From: Aliiroseovarius lamellibrachiae
GTDB taxonomy: Bacteria > Pseudomonadota > Alphaproteobacteria > Rhodobacterales > Rhodobacteraceae
DNA: 64,000 bases
Direction of reading: 5' to 3'
Assembly: GCF_018599245.1 (NCBI RefSeq)
Contig: NZ_JAHEVJ010000002.1
Coordinates: 124,001-188,000, forward strand
Shown here piece after piece: positions 36,395 to 43,855 of this stretch (position 1 is the stretch's first letter; each line of letters opens with the position of its first letter). Under the pieces are notes generated by a model, which did not search any database, was not told the origin of the DNA, and saw only the letters and a list, made by a program, of their open reading frames with translations. Position numbers and translations under genes: made by a program.

Positions 36395-36842
36395 ACGCGA
36401 GGCCAAAGAATGGCTGGAAATGGACCCGGATGAGGTCTTGATCCTGCGCGGGGTTGCCGGGCGCAGGTCCGCGATCCGCTTTGCGGTGCTGACCACGCTG
36501 GGATCCACCGCGATCTACGGCGCGTTGGGGACATTTGTGGGGCTTTTCAGCTGGGTCATGGTGCCGGTCTTTGCCGCGATCTTCTTTGCGCTTTTTGCAC
36601 TCTTTGCGCTGGGCCTGCGCCACCAAGGTGACTGGGCGCTGACCGATCGTCACCTGTACCTGCGCAAAAACCTCCGCTTTTCCCGCGATGCCATCACCCA
36701 TGTCAAAACCGGCGAGCGTGGCGTGATTGTTTCCCTGTCGAACAACGGCGCAGTCGCCACCCAACGGCTGGATTGCGACACGCCCAATTGCCCCACCCCG
36801 GCAGCACTTGCCGATGAGATTAGGACATCCCTTGATGGCTGA
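36387..36842 (+). CDS. PH-like small membrane protein 2
   Basis: This 151-residue paralogue starts with a short acidic cytoplasmic segment, has two helices (about 30-48 and 55-75), then a PH-like core with WALTDRHLYLRKNLRFSRDAITHVKTG. The start ATG at 36387 overlaps the upstream gene by 8 bp. It follows GAAAGGGG, so translation is coupled. The family resemblance to its neighbours rests mainly on the helix pair and the (Y/W)xLTxxR motif. Confidence 0.75.
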   Translation: MPKREAKEWLEMDPDEVLILRGVAGRRSAIRFAVLTTLGSTAIYGALGTFVGLFSWVMVPVFAAIFFALFALFALGLRHQGDWALTDRHLYLRKNLRFSRDAITHVKTGERGVIVSLSNNGAVATQRLDCDTPNCPTPAALADEIRTSLDG

Positions 36843-37287
36843 CATGATACTTGAACCCCGGCTCGAAGATCAAAAGACCCCAGACCTGAACCCCGGCGAA
36901 GAGGTCATCGCCCGGTTCCAAGGCAGCCTGCGCACCTATGTGAAAGAGCATGTCTTGCTGGCGGCCTTGGGATCGGTCCTGATGGTGGGCGTGCTGATCT
37001 ATATGGGCAACCCGCATGCCTGGACCGGCGTGGTCGGCGCGGTTGCAGCCATCGCCGTGCGCGGGCTTTATGTGGCGCGTGAACAGCTTGGCTTTGTCTG
37101 GACCCTGACCAACCACCGGCTGATCGGCCCCACCGGATCTGGCATCCTGTTGGGCAACATTGAAAAGGTGAACACCCTCTTCACCGCCGCCCAAGTGGTG
37201 ACCATCGGGGGCGACAAATACATGCTGAAATACCAAGCCGACGCCAAAGACACCAAAGCCCAGATCGAACAGGCCTGCGCGCGTTAA
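36835..37287 (+). CDS. PH-like small membrane protein 3
   Basis: This 150-residue member has two helices (about 38-55 and 60-75), then GFVWTLTNHRLIGPTGSGILLGNIEKVNTLF and a C-terminal helix. The core resembles bacterial PH-like domains (bPH_2). The ATG at 36835 overlaps the previous stop by 8 bp. AGGA lies upstream at good spacing. Confidence 0.75.
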   Translation: MADMILEPRLEDQKTPDLNPGEEVIARFQGSLRTYVKEHVLLAALGSVLMVGVLIYMGNPHAWTGVVGAVAAIAVRGLYVAREQLGFVWTLTNHRLIGPTGSGILLGNIEKVNTLFTAAQVVTIGGDKYMLKYQADAKDTKAQIEQACAR

Positions 37288-37302
37288 TTGGGGGGGGCGT
37301 AA

Positions 37303-37737
37303 ATGCGGACGGGGGCGCAAATCACCAGCCTTGCCCTTGTTGGTGCTGCAATCGCCGTATCTGCCACGTTTTCGCACCACATTTGGGTTGGCGGCGTGTC
37401 GTTTGGATTGATTGCCGCGGGTCTTGCTCTGGCGATTGGGCCGCTCACCTACCGCTTCCTGCAACACCGAAATGTGATCTACACCCTGACCAACAAACGG
37501 GCCCTGATCTCACGCACAATGCTGGGGCCGACGGGGTGGGTGGATACCGATGGTTGGGCGTTAGAGCATGACATCCGCCCCACGCCTGATCTGGGCGACA
37601 TTGGTAATCTCTGGTTTGCCGAAGAACCACATCCCGATGGGCGGCGAACAATTCGATTTGGCTTTCGTCACATTGCACAGCCCCAACAGGTGGCGGGTCT
37701 GATGCAACAGGCCATCAAACGGCGAACCGAAGAATGA
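37303..37737 (+). CDS. PH-like small membrane protein 4
   Basis: This 144-residue member begins with two helices (about 6-24 and 30-48), then IYTLTNKRALISRTMLGP and a beta-rich tail with EEPHPDGRRTIRFGFRHI. The motif matches members 1-3. It is 15 bp after member 3. The four-gene set lies between pyrB and the PyrC' gene on one strand, so it may share their transcript. Confidence 0.72.
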   Translation: MRTGAQITSLALVGAAIAVSATFSHHIWVGGVSFGLIAAGLALAIGPLTYRFLQHRNVIYTLTNKRALISRTMLGPTGWVDTDGWALEHDIRPTPDLGDIGNLWFAEEPHPDGRRTIRFGFRHIAQPQQVAGLMQQAIKRRTEE

Positions 37738-37749
37738 TGCCCCCTCCTT

Positions 37750-37788
37750 CCTCTTTCCAGAAATATCCCCGCCGGAGGCTCCGCCCCC
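37750..37788 (+). repeat. Dispersed intergenic repeat, copy E (short form)
   Basis: CCTCTTTCCAG-AAATATCCCCGCCGGAGGC-TCCGCCCC shares AAATATCCCCGCCGGAGGC with copy C and the short T/C-rich lead-in with the other copies. It lies between the fourth PH-like gene and the PyrC' gene. Confidence 0.55.
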
Positions 37789-37885
37789 TCCACAGCCGCC
37801 ACGCAGAAACTGACAGTGGAAACGCCCGCCAAAACCGATTAGGACATTGGCAAGCCACGCGCCCCAGACCGGAATGAGAGATAAC

Positions 37886-39157
37886 ATGACCACTTTCACC
37901 AACGCCCGCCTGATCAACCCCGAAACCTATGAGGATGCGCTGGGCAGCCTGACGGTTGAGGGTGGCGTGATCACCGCGATCAACGCGTCCCCCAAAGGGG
38001 ATGTGCCCAAAGATGACGTGATCGACTGTGGCGGCAAATGTCTGGCCCCCGGCCTCATCGACGTGGGTGTGAAAATCGGCGAACCGGGGGAACGCCACAA
38101 AGAAAGCTTCCGATCAGCGGGGGCGGCGGCGGCGGCTGGCGGTGTGACCGCCATGGTCATTCGCCCTGACACCACCCCGGCCGTGGACACCCCCGAAACG
38201 CTGGCCTTTACCGCACGGCGCGCGGGCGAGGTGGCCCCGGTGAACGTGGTCCCCTTGGCGGCGCTGACCAAAGCGCGTGCGGGGCGCGAGATGGTGGAAA
38301 TGGGCTTTATGCTCGATGCCGGCGCCGTGGCGTTCACCGATTGCGACCATGTGGTCACCGATCCCAAAGTCTATTCCCGCGCGATGACCTATGCGAAATC
38401 CTTGGGCGCGCTTATCATCGGCCACCCGCAGGATCCCACCCTGTCCAAAGGGGCGGCGGTGACGTCCGGAAAATTCGCGTCATTGCGTGGCCTGCCAGCC
38501 GTGTCGCCCATGGCCGAACGCATGGGGTTGGAGCGTGACCTTGCGCTGGTTGAAATGTCCGGCGTGCGGTATCACGCCGACAACCTGTCCACGGCGAAAT
38601 CCTTGCCCGCGCTTGCGCGTGCCAAAGCCGCCGGATTGGACGTGAGCGCCGGGGTGAACATCCACCACCTCTGTCTGAATGAACTCGACGTGGGCGACTA
38701 CCGCACGTTTTTCAAACTGAAACCGCCGCTGCGCTCGGAAGATGATCGTTTGGCGATGATCGAGGCGGTGGCGTCCGGCCTGATCGACGTGGTGTCGAGC
38801 TTTCACACCCCGCAGGATGAGGAAAGCAAACGTCTGCCGTTTGAAGAGGCGGCGTCTGGCGCTGTGGGCCTTGAAACCCTGCTGCCTGCTGCGATGCGGG
38901 TGGTGCATTCCGGGCTGATTGACCTGCCGACCATGTGGCGCGCGCTGTCGCTGAACCCCGCCAATCTGCTGGGTCTGCCCGGTGGACGGCTTGCGGTCGG
39001 TGCCCCCGCAGATCTGGTGCTGTTTGACCCGGACGCGCCCTTTGTGCTTGACCGGGCGACGCTGCGGTCAAAATCGAAGAACACACCCTTTGACGGTGCC
39101 CGCATGGAAGGCCGCGTGATTGGCACTTGGGTTGCGGGCAAGCATGTGCACGGCTGA
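37886..39157 (+). CDS. Dihydroorotase homologue PyrC', probably without catalytic activity
   Basis: This 423-residue protein aligns with class I dihydroorotases across its length, but most metal-site residues are absent. The DxHxHxREPG motif is DVGVKIGEPG (both His and the Arg lost). The HVST histidine is Asn (ADNLST), and the DHAPH aspartate is Phe (SFHTPQ). The IHHL and GHPQDP histidines remain. In Pseudomonas an inactive PyrC' of this kind is a required partner of PyrB in the aspartate carbamoyltransferase holoenzyme. An active PyrC should exist elsewhere in the genome. The ATG at 37886 is used. Confidence 0.88.
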   Translation: MTTFTNARLINPETYEDALGSLTVEGGVITAINASPKGDVPKDDVIDCGGKCLAPGLIDVGVKIGEPGERHKESFRSAGAAAAAGGVTAMVIRPDTTPAVDTPETLAFTARRAGEVAPVNVVPLAALTKARAGREMVEMGFMLDAGAVAFTDCDHVVTDPKVYSRAMTYAKSLGALIIGHPQDPTLSKGAAVTSGKFASLRGLPAVSPMAERMGLERDLALVEMSGVRYHADNLSTAKSLPALARAKAAGLDVSAGVNIHHLCLNELDVGDYRTFFKLKPPLRSEDDRLAMIEAVASGLIDVVSSFHTPQDEESKRLPFEEAASGAVGLETLLPAAMRVVHSGLIDLPTMWRALSLNPANLLGLPGGRLAVGAPADLVLFDPDAPFVLDRATLRSKSKNTPFDGARMEGRVIGTWVAGKHVHG

Positions 39158-39629
39158 TCCCATTCGCCCGGCCACGGCATCTGACCTTGCGGCGATGAAC
39201 GTGATGGTCCTGCGCGCCAAGGCCCATTGGGGGTATGACGCTGACTTTATGGCCGCCGCCACGGATGAGCTGACCCACAGTGCCGATGAGCTTGGCGACG
39301 ATCTGGTGGTCTGGGCGAATTCGCTCGCGGTGCTGGGCATGGCCAAAGTTTCGGTGTCCGGAGAGATGGCGCAGCTCGACAGTCTTTTCATTGATCCCAA
39401 GGGCATGGGGCAGGGCATTGGGGCGGCGCTGTTTCGCTGGGCCGCCACACGCGCGCGGGACCAAGGCGCCAACGTGATGCGCATTGACAGTGACCCTTTT
39501 GCCGAGGCGTTTTACCTGCACATGGGGGCCATTCGCGTGGGCGACGTGCCGTCAGGCTCCATTCCCGGTCGCCTGCTGCCGCTTTTGGACTATGCCCTTG
39601 ACCAACCCACCAAAGCGCCGCAAAGCTGA
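39144..39629 (+). CDS. GNAT family N-acetyltransferase
   Basis: This 161-residue protein has the acetyl-CoA-binding motif DPKGMGQGIGAALFRWAATRA (Q/R-x-x-G-x-G/A) and the preceding beta strand VSVSGEMAQLDSLFI. The substrate is not recognisable. The ATG at 39144 overlaps the PyrC' gene by 14 bp, so it is translationally coupled. The gene is followed closely by plsY. Confidence 0.85.
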   Translation: MCTADPIRPATASDLAAMNVMVLRAKAHWGYDADFMAAATDELTHSADELGDDLVVWANSLAVLGMAKVSVSGEMAQLDSLFIDPKGMGQGIGAALFRWAATRARDQGANVMRIDSDPFAEAFYLHMGAIRVGDVPSGSIPGRLLPLLDYALDQPTKAPQS

Positions 39630-39652
39630 ACGCAAAAACAGGACAGTTCTTC

Positions 39653-40258
39653 ATGCCAGATTTTACGTCGGCCCCTTTGGCCCTGATCCTCGTGGCGGTG
39701 CTTGGCTATTTGCTGGGCTCAATCCCCTTTGGCATCGTGATGGCGCGGCTGTTTGGGTTGGGCGATTTGCGCCAGATCGGATCGGGTAATATTGGCGCGA
39801 CAAATGTGCTGCGGACGGGCAATAAAGTCGCGGCTTTTCTGACGCTGATTGGCGATGCGGGCAAAGGCGGGGCGGCGGTGTTGATTGCACGCATGATGCT
39901 GGGCGAAGACGCCGCGCAAATCGCCGGTTTCACCGCTTTTCTGGGGCATTGTTTTCCAATTTACCTTGGCTTTAAAGGCGGCAAAGGGGTGGCGACCTGG
40001 TTGGGCACTATGCTGGCGCTGTCGTTTCCCGTTGGCCTTGCGGCTTGTGCCACTTGGCTGGTGGCCGCCGGTTTGTTCCGCATCTCAAGCCTTGCGGCAC
40101 TGATCGCCGCGGCCCTGTCACCGCTTGTGGCGATCTTGTTGGGGCAGGGCGGCCTGACGGTGTTGGCCTTGGCCCTCGCCGCGCTCATCTTTATCCGACA
40201 CAGCGCGAACATCACCCGCATTCTGGCGCGCACAGAGCCGAAGATCGGCAAGAAATAA
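39653..40258 (+). CDS. plsY: Glycerol-3-phosphate acyltransferase PlsY
   Basis: PlsY transfers an acyl group from acyl-phosphate to glycerol-3-phosphate, the first step of phospholipid synthesis. The 201-residue membrane protein has five or more helices and the family motifs LGSIPFGIVMARL, RQIGSGNIGATNVLRTG (substrate phosphate loop), GHCFPIYLGFKGGKGVAT and RHSANITRIL. Its start ATG at 39653 is 23 bp after the acetyltransferase gene. Confidence 0.95.
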   Translation: MPDFTSAPLALILVAVLGYLLGSIPFGIVMARLFGLGDLRQIGSGNIGATNVLRTGNKVAAFLTLIGDAGKGGAAVLIARMMLGEDAAQIAGFTAFLGHCFPIYLGFKGGKGVATWLGTMLALSFPVGLAACATWLVAAGLFRISSLAALIAAALSPLVAILLGQGGLTVLALALAALIFIRHSANITRILARTEPKIGKK

Positions 40259-40395
40259 GCCGTTTTATCGTTGATTTACTGCCGCACTAAGGCCAGCCTA
40301 TACGCAGGAATACGCCAATTTGCCCCGCCGGTTGACCTGCCACTTTCAGGCGGTTCCGCGGCGAAAGAAGCTTTGAACAAAAGAGGATGTGACCC

Positions 40396-40851
40396 ATGGA
40401 TTTCCAAACCGCAGTCAAAACCTGTTTCTCAAAATACGTGACCTTTTCAGGCCGCGCCGCGCGGTCGGAATTTTGGTGGTTCATGCTGTTTGTCTGGGTG
40501 GCTCAGTTGATTTTAACCGTGGTCGACAGCACCATGTTTGGCACCGTCACCACCACCGAGGGCGGGTTTGAGGCCTCCACCAATACGCCGGTCCTGTCGG
40601 GGCTGTTTGCGCTGGTGACCTTTCTGCCGACCCTCTCGGTGATTGTGCGCCGCTTGCACGACAAGGGCCGCACTGGCTGGTGGTATTGGATCGCTTTGGT
40701 GCCATTGGTTGGTGCGTTGTTGTTGCTTTTCTGGTTTGTGACCGAAGGCACGCGTGGCGCCAACAGCTATGGCCCCGATCCCTTGGGCGATCTGCCGGAT
40801 GATTTTGACGATGGCTATGCCCAATCGTCGATCCCGCGCGTGGGGGACTGA
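40396..40851 (+). CDS. DUF805 membrane protein, first tandem copy
   Basis: This 151-residue protein with about four helices belongs to the DUF805 family (MDFQTAVKTCFSKYVTFSGRAARSEFWWF at the N-terminus, ARRLHD-like motif VRRLHDKGRTGWWYWIALVPLVGALLLL). The C-terminal tail is acidic and ends in QSSIPRVGD. A second gene with the same N-terminus and tail follows at 41000. Function is unknown. Confidence 0.85.
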   Translation: MDFQTAVKTCFSKYVTFSGRAARSEFWWFMLFVWVAQLILTVVDSTMFGTVTTTEGGFEASTNTPVLSGLFALVTFLPTLSVIVRRLHDKGRTGWWYWIALVPLVGALLLLFWFVTEGTRGANSYGPDPLGDLPDDFDDGYAQSSIPRVGD

Positions 40852-40946
40852 TCCCGGCGTGCGGCCACGGTATGTGCATCCCCGGACGTGCATAACCGAA
40901 TAATCGCGCAAAGGAACGCCGACCCGCGCCTTCCCCTTTTTAACGG

Positions 40947-40980
40947 CACCCCGGTCCCCTATATCCGGGGTGTCCCTTTT
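40947..40980 (+). terminator. Terminator-like hairpin between the DUF805 genes
   Basis: CACCCCGG-tcccctatat-CCGGGGTG (40947-40972) followed by TCCCTTTT has an 8-bp perfect stem and a short T run. It lies 19 bp before the second DUF805 gene, so expression of that gene may depend on readthrough or on a promoter inside this 148-bp gap. Confidence 0.6.
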
Positions 40981-40999
40981 CGTAATGGAGCATTTCTCA

Positions 41000-41428
41000 A
41001 TGGATTTTCAAACCGCAGTCAAAACCTGCCTGTCCAAATATGTCACCTTTTCAGGCCGCGCCGCCCGGTCGGAATACTGGTGGTTTAGCTTGTTTCTCAT
41101 TGTCGTCACCATCGTGCTGTCGGGCGTCGATTATCTGGTGTTTGGTATGGGAGAGATCTTTTCTCCGCTGTCTGACCTGTTTAGCCTGGCGACCTTTCTG
41201 CCGGCCATCGCAGTGACGGCGCGCCGGTTGCACGATATTGATCGGTCCGGCTGGTGGATGCTGATCGGTATTGTGCCAATCGTCGGCTGGATTTTGATGA
41301 TCTATTGGCTGGTGATCCAAGGCACCGATGGTCCGAACCGCTTTGGTCATGACCCGCTGGGCACCCCCCCGTATGGCGATGATGATGGCGACTATACCCA
41401 ATCCTCTATCCCCAATGTCGGGTCTTAA
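41000..41428 (+). CDS. DUF805 membrane protein, second tandem copy
   Basis: This 142-residue protein has an N-terminus nearly identical to the upstream DUF805 gene (MDFQTAVKTC, SKYVTFSGRAARSEYWWF). It has the same ARRLHDIDRSGWW motif and a related tail ending QSSIPNVGS. The middle part differs. A local gene duplication is likely. It converges with the DUF167 gene (7 bp apart). Confidence 0.85.
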   Translation: MDFQTAVKTCLSKYVTFSGRAARSEYWWFSLFLIVVTIVLSGVDYLVFGMGEIFSPLSDLFSLATFLPAIAVTARRLHDIDRSGWWMLIGIVPIVGWILMIYWLVIQGTDGPNRFGHDPLGTPPYGDDDGDYTQSSIPNVGS

Positions 41429-41434
41429 GACGCC

Positions 41435-41689
41435 TTAATCGACCCGAAACACCTTGTCGCGTGACGTGGCCCCATGGGTCAGCGTCAGGCGTGATTTGGA
41501 AAGGCCCAAGGCGGTGGACAAAAGCTTTACCACCGCCTTGTTGGCTTTGCCGTCTTCGGGCACCACGGTGACCAAGACCTTCAATCCCCCTTCCACCTCT
41601 TCCACCACATTTCGCGACGCCTTTGGGGTCACGCGCACCGCAAGGGTCGTGCCGGGGATCGCGAGGTGAGAGAGGGCGCCTTTTTTCAT
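41435..41689 (-). CDS. DUF167 (YggU) family protein
   Basis: This 84-residue gene matches DUF167: VRVTPKASRNVVEEVEG at the N-terminal half and VPEDGKANKAVVKLLSTALGLSKSRLTLTHGATSRDKVFRV at the C-terminal half. The ATG at 41689 with AAGGGGG is the start. A longer open frame on this strand covers the HDAC-like gene and is not coding. Confidence 0.88.
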   Translation of the reverse strand: MKKGALSHLAIPGTTLAVRVTPKASRNVVEEVEGGLKVLVTVVPEDGKANKAVVKLLSTALGLSKSRLTLTHGATSRDKVFRVD

Positions 41690-41773
41690 GCCCCCTTGGT
41701 GGCCGATTTTGCTGGACGGGGCAAGCCCGGCGGGTAAGGTCGTGGCAACAAACGCGGTGAAACGGAGCGAGAG

Positions 41774-42880
41774 ATGAGCACGGGATTTTTCTGGGACGAA
41801 CGCAGTTTTTGGCATTCCGGCGGCAATTACGCGGGCAACCTGCCGGTGGGCGGATTGGTGCAACCTTTGGCGGCCGGCGGCTTGCCGGAAAGCCCGGAAA
41901 CCAAGAGGCGGCTCAAGAACCTGATCGACGTGACCGGTCTGTCGAAAGATCTTGTGACCAGATCTGCGCCGGAAGCCGACCGCGATATGCTTGCCCGTGT
42001 GCATCCCACCGCGTTTCTGGACGACTTTAAACGTGTGTCTGATGCGGGTGGCGGCGAGCTTGGCTTGCGCACCCCGTTTGGCCAAGGCGGGTATGAGCTT
42101 GCGGCGCTGTCGGCGGGGCTGTCTGTGGGGGCGATGCGTGCGGTTTTGACGGGCGAGCTGACAAATGCCTATGCGCTGTCGCGCCCGCCCGGCCACCATT
42201 GCCTGCCTGATTTTCCCAACGGATTTTGTCTGCTCGCCAATCTTGCCATCGCGATCCGCACCATGCAGGCCGAAGGGCTGGCGCGTCGTATTGCCGTGCT
42301 GGATTGGGACGTGCATCACGGCAATGGCACCGAGGCGGTGTTTATTGAGGATCCCAACGTGTTGACCATTTCGATCCATCAGGAACGCAATTATCCGATC
42401 GACACGGGGGACGCGGATGTGCGCGGGATCGGCGCGGCTGAGGGGACCAATATCAACGTGCCGCTGGCGCCCGGCGGTGGGCACCGCACCTATCTTGAGG
42501 CGATGGAGCGGATTGCGCTCCCCGCCATCCGGGCCTTTGAACCTGAGATCATCGTGATCGCCAATGGCTATGATGCCGCGCTGATTGACCCGCTGTCGTG
42601 CATGCTCGCCACCGCCGACACCTTTCGCCAGATGACCAAGATGGTGAAAGACCTGGCCGGGGATATTTGCAACGGCCGCCTGATGATGGCGCATGAGGGC
42701 GGGTATTCCGAGGTTTACGTGCCGTTTTGTGGCCATGCGGTGCTGGAGGAAATGTCAGGATCCAAGATCACCGCCCCCGACCCCTTGGCCGAGACCTTCG
42801 CCGCCCGTCAGCCCAATGCCAAAATGGACGCCGTTTTTTCCGCGCATTTGGCAGAGCTTGCGGGGTATTTTGGGATTTAG
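41774..42880 (+). CDS. Histone deacetylase / acetylpolyamine amidohydrolase family protein
   Basis: This 368-residue zinc hydrolase has the conserved residues of class II HDAC-like enzymes: RPPGHHCLPDFPNGFCLLAN, zinc ligands in LDWDVHHGNGTEAVF (Asp and His), and a third ligand region in ANGYDAALIDPLSC. Bacterial members deacetylate polyamines or other small acetyl amides rather than histones. The ATG at 41774 follows a GGAGCGAG ribosome site. Confidence 0.9.
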   Translation: MSTGFFWDERSFWHSGGNYAGNLPVGGLVQPLAAGGLPESPETKRRLKNLIDVTGLSKDLVTRSAPEADRDMLARVHPTAFLDDFKRVSDAGGGELGLRTPFGQGGYELAALSAGLSVGAMRAVLTGELTNAYALSRPPGHHCLPDFPNGFCLLANLAIAIRTMQAEGLARRIAVLDWDVHHGNGTEAVFIEDPNVLTISIHQERNYPIDTGDADVRGIGAAEGTNINVPLAPGGGHRTYLEAMERIALPAIRAFEPEIIVIANGYDAALIDPLSCMLATADTFRQMTKMVKDLAGDICNGRLMMAHEGGYSEVYVPFCGHAVLEEMSGSKITAPDPLAETFAARQPNAKMDAVFSAHLAELAGYFGI

Positions 42881-42885
42881 AGGTT

Positions 42886-42945
42886 AGGGGCGCTGCCCCT
42901 CGCGCGGCAAGCGCGCTCACCCCGAGGTATTTGTGGCAAGAAAAA
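42886..42945 (-). repeat. Dispersed intergenic repeat, copy F
   Basis: On the minus strand TTTTTCTTG-CCAC-AAATACCTCGGGGTGAG is followed by the inverted arms GCGCGC/GCGCG and AGGGGC-AGC-GCCCCT. The sequence matches copies B and D well. It begins 5 bp after the HDAC-like gene. Confidence 0.75.
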
Positions 42946-42979
42946 GGGCGAGGATTTTGAAGGTCGGAGTTCTGTGTTT

Positions 42980-43132
42980 ATGAAGAAAAATGGGTTTTGG
43001 TTTCGGTTTTTGGGTCTGCATTTGCTGGATGGATTAGGTTCGATGGTGAAGGTTTTGCTCGCAGCAATGGGAATTATCGCGATGATGATTGTATTGCGGG
43101 TGCTTTTTCACTTTGTCACAGGCGCTTTTTAA
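42980..43132 (+). CDS. Putative 50-residue membrane protein
   Basis: This short open frame encodes Met-Lys-Lys followed by aromatic residues and a long hydrophobic run (VKVLLAAMGIIAMMIVLRVLFHFV), consistent with a single-helix membrane protein. GGAG lies 10 bp before the ATG. Together with repeat copy F and the dyad at 43165 it fills the 393-bp gap between the HDAC-like and nitroreductase genes. Base composition is less GC-rich than nearby coding DNA, so it could be non-coding. Confidence 0.35.
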   Translation: MKKNGFWFRFLGLHLLDGLGSMVKVLLAAMGIIAMMIVLRVLFHFVTGAF

Positions 43133-43164
43133 CTTTGCGTATTACGTGAAGCGGAAAAAACAGT

Positions 43165-43190
43165 ATGTAAATCGGCTTTACATCTTGACG
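43165..43190 (+). promoter_or_regulatory. Dyad ATGTAAA-N5-TTTACAT next to a -35 box
   Basis: A perfect 19-bp inverted repeat (43165-43183) lies two bases before TTGACG (43185-43190), a near-consensus -35 hexamer, about 85 bp before the nitroreductase gene. No clear -10 box was found at 16-18 bp. The dyad looks like a regulator binding site. The spacing is 11 bp between TGT and ACA, so it does not fit the TGT-N12-ACA motif of PpsR. Confidence 0.5.
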
Positions 43191-43273
43191 TGAGCGGTGC
43201 GAGATACGACATGACACAAAAGCCAGTCGCATCTGCGGCCAAGCCAGCAGAGTGCTGACCAGAAAGACGATTT

Positions 43274-43852
43274 ATGCCTGAACGTAATGACGCCGCCCTT
43301 GAATTTTTGCTGACCCGCCGCTCGCGCCCGGCCAAAACGCTGACCGGGCCGGGCCCAATGCGCGACGAGTTGATGCCCATCCTGACGGCGGCCGCGCGCA
43401 CGCCGGATCATGGCAAGTTGGAGCCGTGGCGGTTTATCGTGGTTGAAAAGCCTGCGTTGGAGCGGCTGGGCCATCAGGTCACTGCGCGCGGCGAGGCCTT
43501 GGGCATTGACCCCGCCAAGATCACCAAAGAACGCCACGCCTATGACACCAGCCCTTTGGCGGTTGTGGTGGTCGAAAGCCCGAAAGCATCTGACAAAGTG
43601 CCCGCGATTGAGCAGACATATTCGGCGGGGGCGGCCTGTTTGGCGTTGCTGAATGCCGCGCTTGCCAGCGGTTGGGGGGCCAATTGGCTGTCTGGTTGGG
43701 CGTCGTTGGATCGGGATTTCATCCGTGACGGCTTTGGTCTTGAGGATCATGAAAGCGTGGCCGGCATCTTGCATATTGGCACCCAAACCGTGGCCCCGCC
43801 CGAACGTCCGCGCCCGGATGTGGACGCAATTACCCAGTGGATAAAGGACTAA
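43274..43852 (+). CDS. Nitroreductase family protein
   Basis: This 192-residue flavoprotein fold begins LEFLLTRRSRPAKTLTGPGP and continues RTPDHGKLEPWRFIVVEKP, the FMN-binding region, then SAGAACLALLNAALASGWGANWLSGW and GILHIGT. It resembles the YdjA-type short nitroreductases, which use FMN and NAD(P)H; the natural substrate is unknown. The ATG at 43274 follows a weak ribosome site (AGAAAGACG). The next gene starts 3 bp after the stop, suggesting an operon. Confidence 0.88.
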   Translation: MPERNDAALEFLLTRRSRPAKTLTGPGPMRDELMPILTAAARTPDHGKLEPWRFIVVEKPALERLGHQVTARGEALGIDPAKITKERHAYDTSPLAVVVVESPKASDKVPAIEQTYSAGAACLALLNAALASGWGANWLSGWASLDRDFIRDGFGLEDHESVAGILHIGTQTVAPPERPRPDVDAITQWIKD

Positions 43853-43855
43853 CAG

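Noticed and set aside
41690-42736. N-terminal extension of the DUF167 frame
   Set aside because: It runs antisense to the HDAC-like gene; DUF167 proteins start near 41689 with a good ribosome site.
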